DNA of 64,000 nt from Berghia stephanieae (GCA_034508935.3 CM067443.1:47884697-47948696), one strand, 5' to 3'; numbered from the stretch's first letter, positions 13,755-23,048 are shown. The notes: generated by a model from the sequence alone, not told the origin. Program-made: numbers and translations.

Positions 13755-14363
13755 ATTTTGGAACTCTCTCCCCATCACCACTGAATTCTCCGGATTTGTT
13801 GACAACTTTCAAAACCGCTTTTAATGTATTATCTTTTTACGTCATAAGTTGCAATACTATTATTGTATTTTGTTTTTGCTAAATTGAATTCGTATCACTT
13901 TTCCATCAACACTTGTCTTCCCGTAATATGTTTTGTTTTATATCACTATAAAGTGCTTAGAGCCTGTGACAACAGGTAAAGCTCTATATAAATGCTTATT
14001 ATTTTATTATGTTTATAAAGTAGTCCTTCAGAGCCATTGGGTCCATGGAGCCGGAGTTTATCCCGGTTTCTATAACGTGAAACAGTCAATAGCAATTGCT
14101 TGCAAAGTACTTTCCACCAAATCATGCAGACTCAGCTACCCAATCACTGCTGGGTCGACAGGGCGGGATCAGAAAAAAAATCTCGACTGCACCCGGGATT
14201 GGTCTTGGTCCCTTTGATTGTGAAGCGAGTGTTCTACCAACTAAGATTCGGATTGTATGAGACGAAGAGATTTTGTTGAATGTTTAAACGAAAAGGGATT
14301 GAAATTTAAAGTTTTAAGAGTCTAACATTTTACTTCTGGGAGTTATAGTGCTGTACAAAAGCC

Positions 14364-14421
<58 letters not shown>

Positions 14422-17400
14422 TTTACTCTTTTTATTATTTTTATCATTATTATTATTATCATTATCATCATCATTTTTGTTGTTGTGGTTCTTATTATTA
14501 TTATTATTATTTTTATTTACAATTGTAATAATTGCCATTCCAGATCCTCCATTTACAATCATGCTCAGGCCAAGGAATACGTCGATGCATTGCTGGCCAG
14601 GGCCGCCCGACCATTCTGTAGCCTATTCCAGATAACAGGTCACAATCGAGCGAGACAGAGAGACAAGTGGGCTCATGTCCTTGAGGACCTGGCCAATCTA
14701 CAAGAAGAGGTTGGTTTGATATATTGGGGTATTGATTTTAATCTCTTGTGCTTTTAGATCGTTACTGCATTATTTTCTTTAAAATGATTATTCACTAAGG
14801 CAATACAGTATATACATATCGCTGTGTTTTTTTTGTTTTATTTATATTTTCCTATATTTTTTTTGTTCTAAAACATGTAAAATTATCATCATCATTATCC
14901 ATTGAAATTGAAACGATAGCAGACCTCCCTACGTGGACTTTAAGTAATTAATAGTTTTCCGGAGTTTTAACATATTAGACACTAGACTTGACTTACTTGT
15001 CTTATTGCCAATCGCCTCCTAATCTTCAGACTGGGACGCTTTGGCAGCTTCTCTGATTTGTTGAGTGGGTTCTTTCCACTGATGATGGTCTGCTGCGATG
15101 GATCTCAGGTGTTCTAAATCCTTTTCACATCTCAGTTCTTGTGTGTTATTTGGGCGCTTGAGGTCTTTATTTATCACTTTATTAGACACTAGAGCTACTA
15201 GCAAAAATTACCAATTTGAATTTTCCCTATCTTTTTGTTTTGAAACATGTAAAATTTCATCGTCATCATCATCATTATCCATTGAAACTATAGATGATAT
15301 TCATATCCGTTTTATAATCCAATCCACAGGCTGATAAAGTGGACGCCTATCTTCACAGTTTACTCATTCGATGTGAGAAGAAGAGGAACCATCTCGCCTG
15401 CTTTGGGACATGGGTCTTGTACCACACTCTCAATGCCATGATCAGCTTTACTCTGTCGGGTTTCGAACTCGAGCTTTACGCCGTGTTTGAATATCATTAC
15501 GTCTATTGGTAAGCATTGGATAGGATCGACGCATACTTCTTCATAGGTCTGATAATCCAAATTGTTTTGGGCTCATTGTTATAATGGAAATGCAATGCAT
15601 GGTATTGTCCTTTAGAGCAATGTTAAACCAAACCAAAAGTTGCATTTGAGCTTGAGCTTTTATTTAGCGCAATATCCACTTGATGTGCTAAAAGCGCTTT
15701 ACAAGGAGTCCCTGACCAACAGCAACATGTAGCATTAGAACGAGACATGGCCAGGTACTCATTTTACACCTGAGTACTGTGAGAGAATATGATTAAAGAG
15801 CCTTTTCCAAGGACTCAACTATGCACCGAGCAAGACTTGAACCCAAGACCTTCCGATTATAGGTGAGTGTCATACCACAAGACCACATAGCCACATGACA
15901 TGTACTTATTCGTAGGTCTGATAATCCAAATTAATTTGGACTCATTGTAATGGAAATACTCTCAAACCAAAGTCTTGTATGGGGGTCCCGATAGCTCAGT
16001 TGGTAGAGCACTTGCTTCACAATCAAAAGGACCAAGTCGATCCCGGGTGCAGCTATTTTTTCTGTCCACCCAGCAGTGATTGGGTAGCTGGGTCAGTTAG
16101 ATCTGGCACAAAGTACTTTGCAATATACTAGCGCTCCATTCAAAGGGTAGCAAGCAATTGCTGTTGTCTGTTTCATGCTATAGACACTGGGATAAACTCT
16201 GTCTCCATGGGCCTTATGGCTTGAAAGGACTACTATTTTTTACTTTTAAAGCATTTATTTTCCTTTAAAACAATGTTACACCAAACCCATTATTGCATTT
16301 GGATATCAAACCTGAGAATGTGCTCATGTCGGTAAGGATCAATTTAATATAGTTTTTTTTTAATTAAATAAAAAATTCCCTTTATTCATTCCATAGGGGA
16401 AATTTGTCTTTAAGGTCTATTCCAAAAAAAAATAACTCAGGCGTCAGCCGCAGTGCAGCGCCGCAAACTGTAGAAAGGGAGAGGTGACTTGCTCTAGACC
16501 AAACAATGCAGCGGGTATTCGAATTTGATACCTTTAGAGTACGAAGCAAAGACTGTACCGCAGAGCCAGGTTACTTTAACTTTGTCCTCTATACCCCTAT
16601 ATCTGTTTTCCAATGCCACTATGCTCTCTGCCTTTTTTTCTGAATTGAGCTTGTTTTTATCCTGGTCCTGGCAGGGATCTCGAGCAGAGAGGGAGGCAGT
16701 CAATTATATAGTAACTTTTAAAAAAAAGAGAGATGATATTTTCTTCCTTCGTAAAGCATCTCTCAGTTTTGTACTATTATAGTTTTTAGTTGTGAATATA
16801 GTATAATTTTTGTAGACGTTTGAGTTTCTCCTTCATAGAAGGAATATTTTCTTATGCTTGGGTGGTACTTTTAGAAAATGGCAAAACAAGCATATCTATT
16901 GCTGTTGTGCTAAAAGCACCTAAAAACAAACAAATGAAACTTTCTTTACTTTCAGGTATTTACACGAGCTCTTGTACGCCTGGTTGGTGTCAACATTGCA
17001 TCGTGCTGACAGCTTTTTACTCGAGTCGGAAAATGCACCTGGTAATTCTCGTTTGTGTCTTAAGTTGTTGTTATTTTTTGTTTGTTTGTTTTTGTTTATT
17101 TGTTTGTTGTTTTTTTTTAATGATGTGAAATAAATTTGGGTGAAAAAAAATGAAAAACACAAGTAAAATAAAGGTTAATGAATAGTGACATCATTATAAT
17201 TGTAAAAATTTTCCCTAATAATACTACTTTTTTAAAGTTCAAAATCAAGTCTTTAAGTTGCAGAAGGCATTGTATGCCATCACTGCAAATATTATAGCAA
17301 ACTAGTCTTACAACTTAAGTCACTTCACTCTAATAATGATTATAATTGTGGGCAGGGAGGTACATGCTGTGTCTTCTATCCCCCCATACCCGTTTTCCAA

Positions 17401-20400
17401 TTGTTTCCCGTCGTTGTCTTGGAATATTACTTGGTTTTGTCCTGACCCTGGCTGGAATTCCTTGGCTGGGAGGGAAACAGTCGAATGTATAGTTGTAGTT
17501 TTGGGAGATGATATTTTTTTCCTTGTAAATCATCTCTCTGTTATGCATTGTATTATGTTTAGTTTACATATTATATTATATGATTGGCAAACATTTGAGT
17601 GTATTCCTCTTAGTGGGGACCTGTGCTTGTGTCTGGATGAGACTTTTAGGTATCTCAAACTAAGTACTTTGACGGTGTGATCTTGGAATCTACATCTGTT
17701 TCCTATTTGAACCAATTCCCCTTTGTCTTACCTTTTCTTTTGTGCTTTAATTGTAATTCTAGAACTTTTTACTATACCATTTTCTTCCTTTTTACTGGCG
17801 CTGATATGACCTTAATGTGTTGCAAGTGCCGTAAAACACTTAAAAACAAAAAACAAAACAAACAATGATTATAATTATAATAATAATAATAATAATAGTA
17901 ATAATGATGATAATGAGTTGTATAATTATAATAACAATAATAATATTAATGATAATAATAATCCCAATAAAATAGCATTTCTATAGCGCATAGCCATGAC
18001 AATGTTGTGTCCTAGGCACTTTTCATTGACAATAATTGTATGACATGAAATCAAACATTTGTAACAAATAATAATAACACATACTATAAATCAATTGATA
18101 AAACCGAGAGAATGCAATACATTAAAAGGCTGTTCTTTATATAAGTAATAGTTATCGTATGCAATACTGTGCATTGCTAAATAGGAAAATCATGCTTAAG
18201 TGTGTTACCAATTTTTAGAGTTTATAAAGAAATGTAAAGTAGTCCTTCAGAACCATTCGCCGCTTTCTATAACGTGAAACGGACAACAGCAATTGCTTGC
18301 TACCCTTTGGATAGGACACTAGTCTATCGCACTCATTTTACACCTGATTACAGTGAGAGAATGTGAGTAAAGAGTCTTTTCCAAGGACTCAACTATGCAC
18401 CGAGCGAGGCTGGAACTCAGGACCCTCCGATCCGAAAACGAGTGTTGTACCATAAGACCACATAGTCGCACATTTTTAATTGTCGTTTATATTTTGACTC
18501 TTTGACTCCAGATATGTCTGGTAAAGGCCGTAACAATAAGAAAAGTAGCAAGAAGAAGAAGCGAGTGAAAACCTTGGCGAAGGAATTGAATTTGGCCCAG
18601 GCCTATCAGCAAATGTATGGTGGTTATTACAAGGTTAGTAAATCTGGACTGATTTCAACAACGGAGGTTTAAAAGAAAAAACAGAGCTTTTATATAGTGC
18701 AATAGCCACTAAACATGCTCAAATTGCTTTACAGAGTGTCCCTGACCAACAGCAACACATAACGTAAAGAACAAGTCATGACGCCTGTTAGGCGATATTA
18801 CAATTTTTTTTCCAACAGAGACAATGCTGTTTTTCACCTGAGTACGGTGAGAGAATGTGGGCAGAGGTTGTTTGTTTTTTAAATTTATTTGGGGAGGGGG
18901 GGGGGGGGGGGGGAGATTGTTTCTCGTTTTGGTGTTTTTTAATTTTTAATATTTTTTTTTAATGGGGGGGGGGGGGGTGGTAGCCATTTCTTTGATGAAC
19001 TAAAATTTGACATGGTTACAAACACGAGTCATTAAATCCAATAACAATCATTCATCTTGAGAATGCACTATCACATTATCTCATTTGTGTGTAGTCTTTC
19101 ATTCATCCTGTTTTGTTGATAAAGGGGTGTCCATCTTATGTTTTCCTATTTTAAATTGAAGCTTGCATTCAATTTCACATTGTTATTTATTTAAAGAAGA
19201 AATTATGTTGTATTATTATTTACAGGCAGTCGTTGGTTTTCAACTGTGCGGAAAGTTGAAGCAACCCCAGTTTCACTTTGACAGCGAAGAGGTCCGTTAC
19301 AGTCATCGTTTTGCTCCGTTTGCCACTGTGCTCACCCCTCCAATGGTGCAATATGCTCAGTACAAGGTGAGATTTTATCACTTGGCAGATTGTTGAAAAT
19401 AATGCGCAGTTTTTGATGGCGTCAGAAGGTGATTTCTTACAACAAGTGAAGACAATTCTGCAAATGAACTCCTTAAATTCATAACTTGTTTTTTTTTTCA
19501 TGTCGTTTTTATTTCTCAGACCATAGAATGTTAAAAATATGTCACACTTTTCAGGTAAAATATAGAAATCCCTCAAATATTCAATAAATGTGAATATAAA
19601 TAATACTTGTATATATTTGTAATATTTGTAAATAGTATGTAGTAATTATGGGGCAGCGTGGCTTAGCGGTACAGTCTTTGCTTTATACCCAAAAGGTATC
19701 GAGTTCGTATACTCATTGCGCAGTGTGGCCTTGAGCAAGTCACCTCACCCTAGCTCAGTTTGCGGTGCTGCACAGCGGCTGACGTCTGGGTTATTCCAGT
19801 CTTCCCTTGGAATAAACCCTAAAGACATAAAGACAAATTTCCCCTATGGGATGAATATAGGAAATTTTTTTTTTAATGATTTATTTTATTATGCTGCTTA
19901 AATATATAAGTTACGGTGATGAGTTGACAGTTATGTGTGTATAACAGCTTCAAAAGATAACAAAATACCAAACACGAAATGTTTTGAACTCAGCAAATAC
20001 AGTAAAAACGTTGATACAGTGTTTAAAGTGATGTTTTCATGTTTCTGCTTATTTTAAAATGTTTTTTGTTATTGACTGAATAAGAGATTTGAGTCTAAAC
20101 GTTCTGTGTTAAGTATTTTTCTTTTCTTGAAGCTGCTGTTTTTTGTTCTTTTATTAAGGTTTAGATTTAGTTCAATCCCTTCTTTAATTGTAAGCCAAGT
20201 TTTGAAGCATGGGTGGGGATCCTGACCTCCCATAGCGGGCAGGGAGGTACATAATGTGTCTTCTATCCCCTTATATCTGTTTTCCAACATGCCTTCTGTC
20301 TTTGTCTCCGAATGAGATTACTTGGTTTTGTCCTGGCACTGGCCGGAATCCTAGCTGGGAGGGAAACAGTCAAATGCATAGTTATGTTTTGGGAGATGAT

Positions 20401-23048
20401 AATTTTTTCCTTGTAAATCATCTCTCTGTTATGTATTATTATTTTTATTTTGAATGTATAATGTAGGCATTTGAGTGTGTTCCTCTTTGTTGGATTTTGT
20501 GCTTATGTCTGGATGAGACTTGTAGGTGATTTCAAACTAAGTACATTGGTGGTATGCTCTTGGAATCTACATCTGATCCCTATTTGTTCTCAGTTCCCCT
20601 TTGTCTTACTTTTTCTTGGGTGCTTTAATTGTAATTCTTGAACTTTTTACTATCCCATTTTCTTCCTTTTTACTGGCGCTGATATAACCTAAATGTGTTG
20701 CAAGCGCCGTAAAACCCTTAAAACAAAAAACAAGTTCTGAAGCAACAGCGATGTTTTATTTTTTAGATTATATTTCGTTGTTAATCGTCTTCTAGTTATA
20801 AGTTATTTTCAGGTATGAACAAACAGGCTTTTTTAATCTTGATTGTTTCTTATCTATTTTTTTTTAATTTTTAAATTATCATAATCTCATTGACATTATT
20901 TATGATTATCACCATTTAGGAGATGTCAGATTTGCGTCGATTTCAACCTGAGCCTACGGCCAAAGATGTATTTGCATCTGCCTGCAAGTGTTTTTGTCAG
21001 GCCAAGGACCTTTTGGACGTTGTAACTCCAGACACAGAAGAGGTTTGTCTTAAGTCGATGACATAATCTCTCGCGTCATTCAGCTTTTAAGTAGAAAAAT
21101 AGTTCTTCAGAGCCAACGCTGTTAACGGCCAGGTACTCATTTTACATCTGAGCAGGGTGAGATAATGTGAGTAAAGAGCCTTTTCCAAGTACTCAACTAT
21201 GCACTGAGCAAGGTTCAAACCCAGGACCTTCCGACCCGAAAGCGAGTGTCATACCACGTTGCCACATGACTCAACTTCCCAAATTTTTTTTTTAATTGAC
21301 TGCACCTGGGATTTTTTAAACCAGTGACTCTGATAGAGTATGGAACCCCTTCTATCTGTCCAGGATCTTTTAGCCTTCACACCACTGCAGACATTAGTAA
21401 GAAATTTTAGACTCAACACCACTGCAGACAGAAGCAGCTTGTCTCAATCGATAATAATAAAACAAAAGAAAGTAAAGTTGATATTTAAGAAAGTGATTAT
21501 AGACTACAATTAATTGTTCTCTGCATTTTTAAAAAATATTTTTCTTTTCATTAGTTTAGTTCTTCAATAATACGATTTGCTTATGTTATTCCTTTTTGGT
21601 TTTATTTTTGTTTTCAATTTTTTTTCCCATTCTTTTTAACATTTAAAATTTTTTTTTTAAATTTTATTCAGATCCAGACTATTGTGAAAATTGCAAAAAC
21701 CAACATTGTGGTGATGAAACTTGCAATGGGAGGACATAAAGAAGATTCTGCAGTAAGTTGTGGTTTCGTTTTTGGATATGTATGAATTGTTTTTCATGTT
21801 TTTCTTCTGTATTTTGATGTTTTATTCAATTTATTAATATTTTTGTTTTGTTTTGGGGGGTTTTTTTGGTCTTTTTAGTATTTGTTTCATTTTTTTTTTT
21901 CGAAAATTTATTTGCTGTTTTCTTTATTTTTATTTTTTTTTTTTGTGTGTGTGTGGGGGGGGGGGGGGGGGGGGTTCATTAGTAGTGTAGTGACAATTTT
22001 CCTGAAGGAAACAGGGTATGTATAACTTTGGTAGGTGAAAGTCTGACAAATGGTGTGTTGTGAATTACAAATAAAGCAGACGTCGATCTTTAAAAATGTG
22101 TCGTGTGTTATGACTTTATGGCCATGAGCTGACATTATAAAGCTAAATTTGTTCCTACAATTAGGCACCTCAGCATTAAGCCCTAAATCAAAGTCATTTT
22201 GTAAAATGCCATCTGGTCACTCAACAATGAGTTGGTTGCTAGGTCCTTGTAGTTCTGACAGAAAGTACTTTTCAATAGACTTTTGTCTTAACGAAAGGAA
22301 AGCAAGCAATTATCATGTCAGTGTAATGCCAATAAAGCCAAATTTAACTCCGGTTATAAATCGGAACCGTCTTCCAAAAGTCAGCTTTTCACAAACTCGT
22401 GTGGGATGGGTATGTGGAAAGAATACGAGTTCTACACCTTGCTGCACTGTGGCTGATGCCTGAGTTGTTCCAGTCTTCTCTTGGAGTACACCCTAAAGAC
22501 AAATTTCCCTTGGGGATGAATTATTTTGAAAATCGAGCTTTTATAGAGTGCAACATCCACTGTGTAGGCTCAACACGCTTTACAAATTGTCCCAAGCCAA
22601 CAGAAACAGGAGTAGGATAAGACATGACGCCTGTTTGGCACTATTATAGTTTTATTTTTCGACAAACGACAACACTGTTTAAAACCAGGTATTCATTTTG
22701 ATCCGAGTACTATGAGAGTAAGGAGTCTTTTCCAAGGACTCAATTTTTCACAGATCAGAGCAGGACTCAAACCAGGTACCTACCAGTCATTACAGTTTCA
22801 TACAACGAGACCACAAAATCTGCACAAATAAAGTTTTTTTTGTTGTTTTTTAAATTATAAAACAGCTTAGTGAATTATACAGACCATTGTGTAGCTTGTA
22901 AATCGGATTCTTATGTTGTTGAAAATGTTAATTTAATTTTTTTCTTTTTTTTCTTTCTCTCTTTCTCATTCTCCATCTGGATGTACAGAACCCACCCGTG
23001 TTTGATTTCACCTTGAGTAAAGTGTTTCCAATCATCAAACTGGTATGA
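1922..23048 (+). CDS. NAA35: NAA35, NatC N-terminal acetyltransferase auxiliary subunit (Mak10 family), 19 coding exons
   Basis: NatC (NAA30/NAA35/NAA38) acetylates N-termini such as Met-Leu, Met-Ile and Met-Phe on ribosome-bound chains; NAA35 is the large non-catalytic scaffold. Exons: 1922-2040, 2757-2871, 4333-4407, 6381-6548, 7109-7219, 8357-8407, 9417-9500, 10095-10212, 12184-12362, 13053-13112, 13429-13535, 14544-14709, 15330-15508, 16956-17041, 18512-18633, 19226-19366, 20920-21042, 21672-21752, 22989-23048. All junctions are GT-AG and in phase, giving 2145 nt and 714 residues (human about 725). Hallmarks are [18 protein letters not shown] (41-58), [16 protein letters not shown] (106-121), [12 protein letters not shown] (about 293-304), [10 protein letters not shown] (428-437), a lysine-rich stretch near 543-560, [10 protein letters not shown] near 602-611 and a KLV C-terminus. 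The start is the first ATG after an acceptor-like TTTAG. No exon is broken. Introns are repeat-filled. Confidence 0.97.
2203..2400 (+). repeat. SINE family A, truncated copy
   Basis: Contains the B-box-like GTTCGAGTCC, the body (TGTAAAATGAGTACCTGG, GTCTCTGTCGGAAAA) and the tail AAGCGCTTTGAGCAC of family A. It lacks part of the tRNA head. It lies in NAA35 intron 1. Confidence 0.8.
2411..2690 (+). repeat. Retroposon family B, 5'-truncated
   Basis: The 3' half of family B, from GCATTTGAGTGT to the A-rich tail. It directly follows a family A copy and ends 66 bp before NAA35 exon 2. Confidence 0.85.
3060..3222 (-). repeat. SINE family A, 3' part, antisense
   Basis: Reads the A tail in reverse (GCAATATCCACAAAACATGCTC) and then the body up to CATGTACTCATTTTACAT. 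The tRNA head is missing. NAA35 intron 2. Confidence 0.8.
3838..4130 (+). repeat. SINE family C (tRNA-headed)
   Basis: The head ATTCAGTTGGTAGAGCATTT resembles a tRNA D-arm and A box, followed by a degenerate B box in GATAGATCCCGAGTG. The body contains CTAGTGGAAAGTACTTTG and CTCCATGGGCCTAATGGC. NAA35 intron 2. Confidence 0.8.
4141..4290 (+). repeat. SINE family C, internally deleted
   Basis: A second copy in tandem with the preceding one: a tRNA-like head (TTGGTAGAGCACTCGCTTCA, then GATCGATCTCAGGTGCAG), then a jump to the GGCAAGCAATTGCTATTGTC segment. It ends about 40 bp before NAA35 exon 3. Confidence 0.75.
4443..4735 (-). repeat. LINE-type 3' tail plus antisense SINE family D fragment
   Basis: An AAT repeat followed by TTTCTATAGCGCC, CGAAGCCTCAAAGCGC and related sequence is the reversed tail of a CR1/L2-like element (to about 4610). 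From about 4612, GGAAATTTTCCCCTAGA and GTCAGCCTCAGTGCGGC match reversed family D. NAA35 intron 3. No coding part remains. Confidence 0.6.
4736..5489. other. Intron 3 of NAA35, no recognised element
   Basis: AT-rich unique sequence. I see no exon-like or repeat-like structure apart from short A and TA runs. Confidence 0.5.
5490..6302 (+). repeat. SINE family A copy, split by a family B insertion
   Basis: The tRNA-like head (TGTGGTCTTGTACTATGACA, then GAGTTCGAGCCTCGCTCGG) starts at 5490. The SINE runs to 5678, is interrupted by family B, and resumes at 6217 to end in GCACTATATAAAAGC. The 12-bp sequence ATGTCTCGTTCT lies at both junctions (5667-5678 and 6205-6216). It ends about 80 bp before NAA35 exon 4. 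Confidence 0.9.
5679..6204 (+). repeat. Retroposon family B, full-length, inserted in a SINE
   Basis: Runs from GGGTGGGGATCCTGACCTCC to the tail CGTAAAACTCTTAAAAAC followed by A-rich sequence. It is bounded by a perfect 12-bp target duplication in the host SINE, which fixes both ends. The terminal hairpin (GGCGCT paired with AGCGTC/AGCGCC and flanking TTTTAC with GTAAAA) is present with small changes. No tRNA or 5S promoter boxes are visible. Confidence 0.9.
6607..6970 (+). repeat. Poly-G run and alternating T-run/G-run tract
   Basis: A G-run lies near 6609-6623. From 6777 T-rich blocks are repeatedly followed by G-rich blocks, up to the G-run at 6957-6963. NAA35 intron 4; it does not reach exon 5. 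Confidence 0.7.
7309..7530 (+). repeat. SINE family E (tRNA-headed)
   Basis: The head GTGAGTGATTAAGGCATTAC and the B box GGTTCAAGCCC resemble a Leu/Ser-type tRNA. The body contains CTTCAGGCACTTTGATTTTT and AATTTGCTCACTTTGG, shared with the copy at 28127. NAA35 intron 5. Confidence 0.8.
7735..7898 (+). repeat. LINE/SINE-type 3' tail ending in (ATT)n
   Basis: ATTGTAAAGCGCCATAGAGC and GGGCGCTGTATAAG resemble the CR1/L2-type tails elsewhere in the window. They run into an ATT microsatellite from about 7809 to 7898. Confidence 0.65.
7988..8216 (-). repeat. SINE family A, 3' part, antisense
   Basis: Begins GTTGAGCTTTTATATAGCAC and runs in reverse through GGTCTCTGACCAAGAGCAAC to ACTCAACTAGGC. The tRNA head is lost. 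NAA35 intron 5. Confidence 0.85.
8936..9229 (+). repeat. SINE family A, near full-length
   Basis: Head GTGGTCTTGTGGTATGACAC, a degenerate B box in GCTTTGAGTCTTGC, body, and the tail ending GCGCTATATAAAAGCTC. NAA35 intron 6. Confidence 0.9.
9541..9834 (+). repeat. SINE family A, near full-length
   Basis: An intact-looking head with B box GGGTTCAAGCCTCGC, the full body, and the tail GCGCTATATAAAGCTCAA. It starts 40 bp after the donor of NAA35 exon 7. Confidence 0.9.
10243..10790 (-). mobile_element. LINE 3' end, CR1/L2-like, antisense to NAA35
   Basis: On the minus strand the sequence encodes the end of a non-LTR reverse transcriptase: [13 protein letters not shown], then [40 protein letters not shown] and [16 protein letters not shown] and the SF-WN-LP-SVR pattern are classic for CR1/L2-type LINEs. 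Its non-coding tail contains TGTAAAGCGCTTTGAG and ends in an ATT repeat. Only the C-terminus and tail survive, as expected for 5'-truncated LINE copies. It lies in NAA35 intron 8, directly beside another LINE end. Confidence 0.85.
10815..11250 (-). mobile_element. Second LINE 3' end, CR1/L2-like, antisense
   Basis: The minus strand encodes [37 protein letters not shown] and [12 protein letters not shown], the same C-terminal region as the neighbouring LINE but clearly diverged from it. The tail has TGTAAAGCGCTTTGAG. It is 5'-truncated and in the same orientation as its neighbour. Confidence 0.82.
11285..11482 (-). repeat. SINE family D (tRNA-headed), antisense
   Basis: Reversed family D: the tail GGTAAATTTGTCTTTAGG, the middle GGCGTCAGCAGCAGTGCAGC, and the tRNA-like head with B box GTATTCAAACTC and ACTGAGCCACGCTGCCCC at 11463-11480. 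NAA35 intron 8. Confidence 0.85.
11715..12012 (+). repeat. SINE family A, near full-length
   Basis: Head TGTGGTCTAGTGGTATGACA, B box GGGTTCAAGCCTCAC, full body, and tail TGTGCTATATAAAAGCTTAA. It ends 172 bp before NAA35 exon 9. Confidence 0.9.
12370..12920. repeat. Degenerate (AGT)n repeat, about 550 bp
   Basis: A long, impure AGT/GTA/ATA trinucleotide array fills most of NAA35 intron 9, starting about 8 bp after the donor of exon 9. It creates spurious open frames rich in Val/Ile or Ser. Confidence 0.95.
13150..13372 (+). repeat. SINE family A, head lost
   Basis: Recognisable from CTCAGATGTAAAATGAGTAC to TTGCACTATAAAAGCTC. The tRNA-like head is missing or unrecognisable. It lies between NAA35 exons 10 and 11. 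Confidence 0.8.
13545..14012 (+). mobile_element. LINE 3' end, CR1/L2-like, with an expanded C-run
   Basis: Sense-strand translation shows [40 protein letters not shown], then SAPP, a proline run from the 36-base C-run (13718-13753), and [15 protein letters not shown]. This is the C-terminus of a CR1/L2-type reverse transcriptase. The tail is TAAAGTGCTTAGAGCC, then CTCTATATAAATGC and ATT-rich sequence. The fragment starts within about 10-40 bp of the donor of NAA35 exon 11. Confidence 0.85.
14033..14255 (-). repeat. SINE family C, antisense
   Basis: Reversed body (GAGCCATTGGGTCCATGGAG, AGCAATTGCTTGCAAAGTAC) followed by a reversed tRNA-like head (CTGCACCCGGGATTGGTC and AGCGAGTGTTCTACCAACTA). 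NAA35 intron 11. Confidence 0.85.
14364..14518. repeat. (ATT)n microsatellite
   Basis: ATT units, pure at 14366-14420 and interrupted afterwards. It ends 25 bp before NAA35 exon 12 and may have grown from a LINE tail. Confidence 0.95.
15540..15975. repeat. Partial MITE X copies flanking an antisense SINE A
   Basis: TAGGTCTGATAATCCAAATT followed by GGCTCATTG/GACTCATTG occurs at 15548-15587 and again at 15915-15950, matching the inner arm of the palindromic MITE seen whole at 23177 and 45301. The antisense family A SINE lies between them (15652-15897: GCGCAATATCCACTTGATGT at its left, GACCACATAGCC at its right). NAA35 intron 13. Confidence 0.6.
15984..16245 (+). repeat. SINE family C, best-preserved copy
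   Basis: The tRNA-like head GTCCCGATAGCTCAGTTGGT, AGAGCACTTGCTTCACAATC, then B box TCGATCCCGGGTGC is clear. The body runs through AGCAATTGCTGTTGTCTG to CTCCATGGGCCTTATGGC. There is no proper acceptor stem, so it is not a tRNA gene. Confidence 0.9.
16388..16572 (-). repeat. SINE family D, antisense
   Basis: GGGGAAATTTGTCTTTAAGG through GCGTCAGCCGCAGTGCAGCG to ACCGCAGAGCCAGG. NAA35 intron 13. Confidence 0.8.
16573..16840 (+). repeat. Retroposon family B, decayed 5' half
   Basis: CTCTATACCCCTATATCTGT, CCTGGTCCTGGCAGGGATCT and the internal hairpin region GAGAGATGATATTTTCTTCC match family B. The 3' half is missing. NAA35 intron 13, about 120 bp before exon 14. Confidence 0.75.
17345..17868 (+). 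repeat. Retroposon family B
   Basis: Nearly complete, from TGTGGGCAGGGAGGTACATG to CCGTAAAACACTTAAAAAC and an A-rich tail. The internal hairpin (GGGAGATGATATTT with AAATCATCTCTC) and the terminal hairpin are both intact. NAA35 intron 14. Confidence 0.9.
17870..18010 (-). repeat. (AAT)n and LINE-type tail
   Basis: An AAT-rich stretch followed by TTTCTATAGCGCATAGCC resembles a reversed CR1/L2-type tail. No coding part is seen. Confidence 0.5.
18238..18475 (-). repeat. Fused antisense SINE C and SINE A fragments
   Basis: 18238-18335 is reversed family C body (TAACGTGAAACGGACAACAG, CAATTGCTTGCTACCCTTTG). It joins directly to the reversed 5' half of family A (CACTCATTTTACACCTG to ACCATAAGACCACATAGTCG). 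The A tail is absent. It ends about 35 bp before NAA35 exon 15. Confidence 0.8.
18684..18875 (-). repeat. SINE family A, 3' part, antisense
   Basis: GAGCTTTTATATAGTGCAAT through CAACAGAGACAATGCTG to GAGTACGGTGAGAGAATGTG. The head is lost. NAA35 intron 15. Confidence 0.85.
18884..18978 (+). repeat. Two T-run/G-run tracts
   Basis: Two blocks of T-rich sequence followed by long G-runs (about 18895-18913 and 18965-18977). NAA35 intron 15. Confidence 0.8.
19080..19195 (+). repeat. Low-copy repeat, empty-site relative of the locus at 46886
   Basis: ATTATCTCATTTGTGTGTAG, CATTCATCCTGTTTTGTTGA, TTTTAAATTGAAGCTTGCAT and TCAATTTCACATTGTTATTT align with 46886-47572, except that there a family B copy sits after AAATTGAA. 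The repeat class is unknown. Confidence 0.7.
19649..19870 (+). repeat. SINE family D (tRNA-headed), best copy
   Basis: The tRNA-like head GGGGCAGCGTGGCTTAGCGG (A box) with B-box-like GAGTTCGTATACTC is followed by TGGCCTTGAGCAAGTCACCT, GACGTCTGGGTTATTCCAGT and the tail AAATTTCCCCTATGGG. NAA35 intron 16. Confidence 0.88.
19944..20150. repeat. Element G (inverted repeat with CTGANGA-GAAAC-like motif), decayed
   Basis: AACAGCTTCAAAAGATAACA at the left and CTTTTCTTGAAGCTGCTGTT at the right are inverted repeats. Each arm then carries a decayed version of the motif that reads AACGTTTCGGGCTCAAACCC in better copies. NAA35 intron 16. Confidence 0.55.
20210..20730 (+). repeat. Retroposon family B with 14-bp target duplications
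   Basis: Full-length, starting GGGTGGGGATCCTGACC. CAAGTTTTGAAGCA (20196-20209) and CAAGTTCTGAAGCA (20731-20744) flank it, 13 of 14 identical. It ends in CCGTAAAACCCTTAAAAC plus A-rich sequence. NAA35 intron 16. Confidence 0.92.
21105..21275 (-). repeat. SINE family A, 5' half, antisense
   Basis: ACGCTGTTAACGGCCAGGTA to the reversed head GCGAGTGTCATACCACGTTG. The tail is missing. NAA35 intron 17. Confidence 0.85.
21929..21974 (+). repeat. T-run, GT repeat, G-run tract
   Basis: T-run, then (GT)n, then about 18 G residues. NAA35 intron 18. Confidence 0.9.
22395..22822. repeat. SINE D fragment (+) followed by antisense SINE A
   Basis: 22395-22530 carries the family D middle and tail (TGCACTGTGGCTGATGCCTG, TTCCAGTCTTCTCTTGGAGT). 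22537-22822 is a diverged, reversed family A copy (GAGCTTTTATAGAGTGCAAC to AACGAGACCACAAAATC). NAA35 intron 18. Confidence 0.75.

Noticed and set aside
15984-16055. Possible tRNA gene at the head of SINE C
   Set aside because: The same head occurs with the same downstream body at several loci, so it is a SINE.
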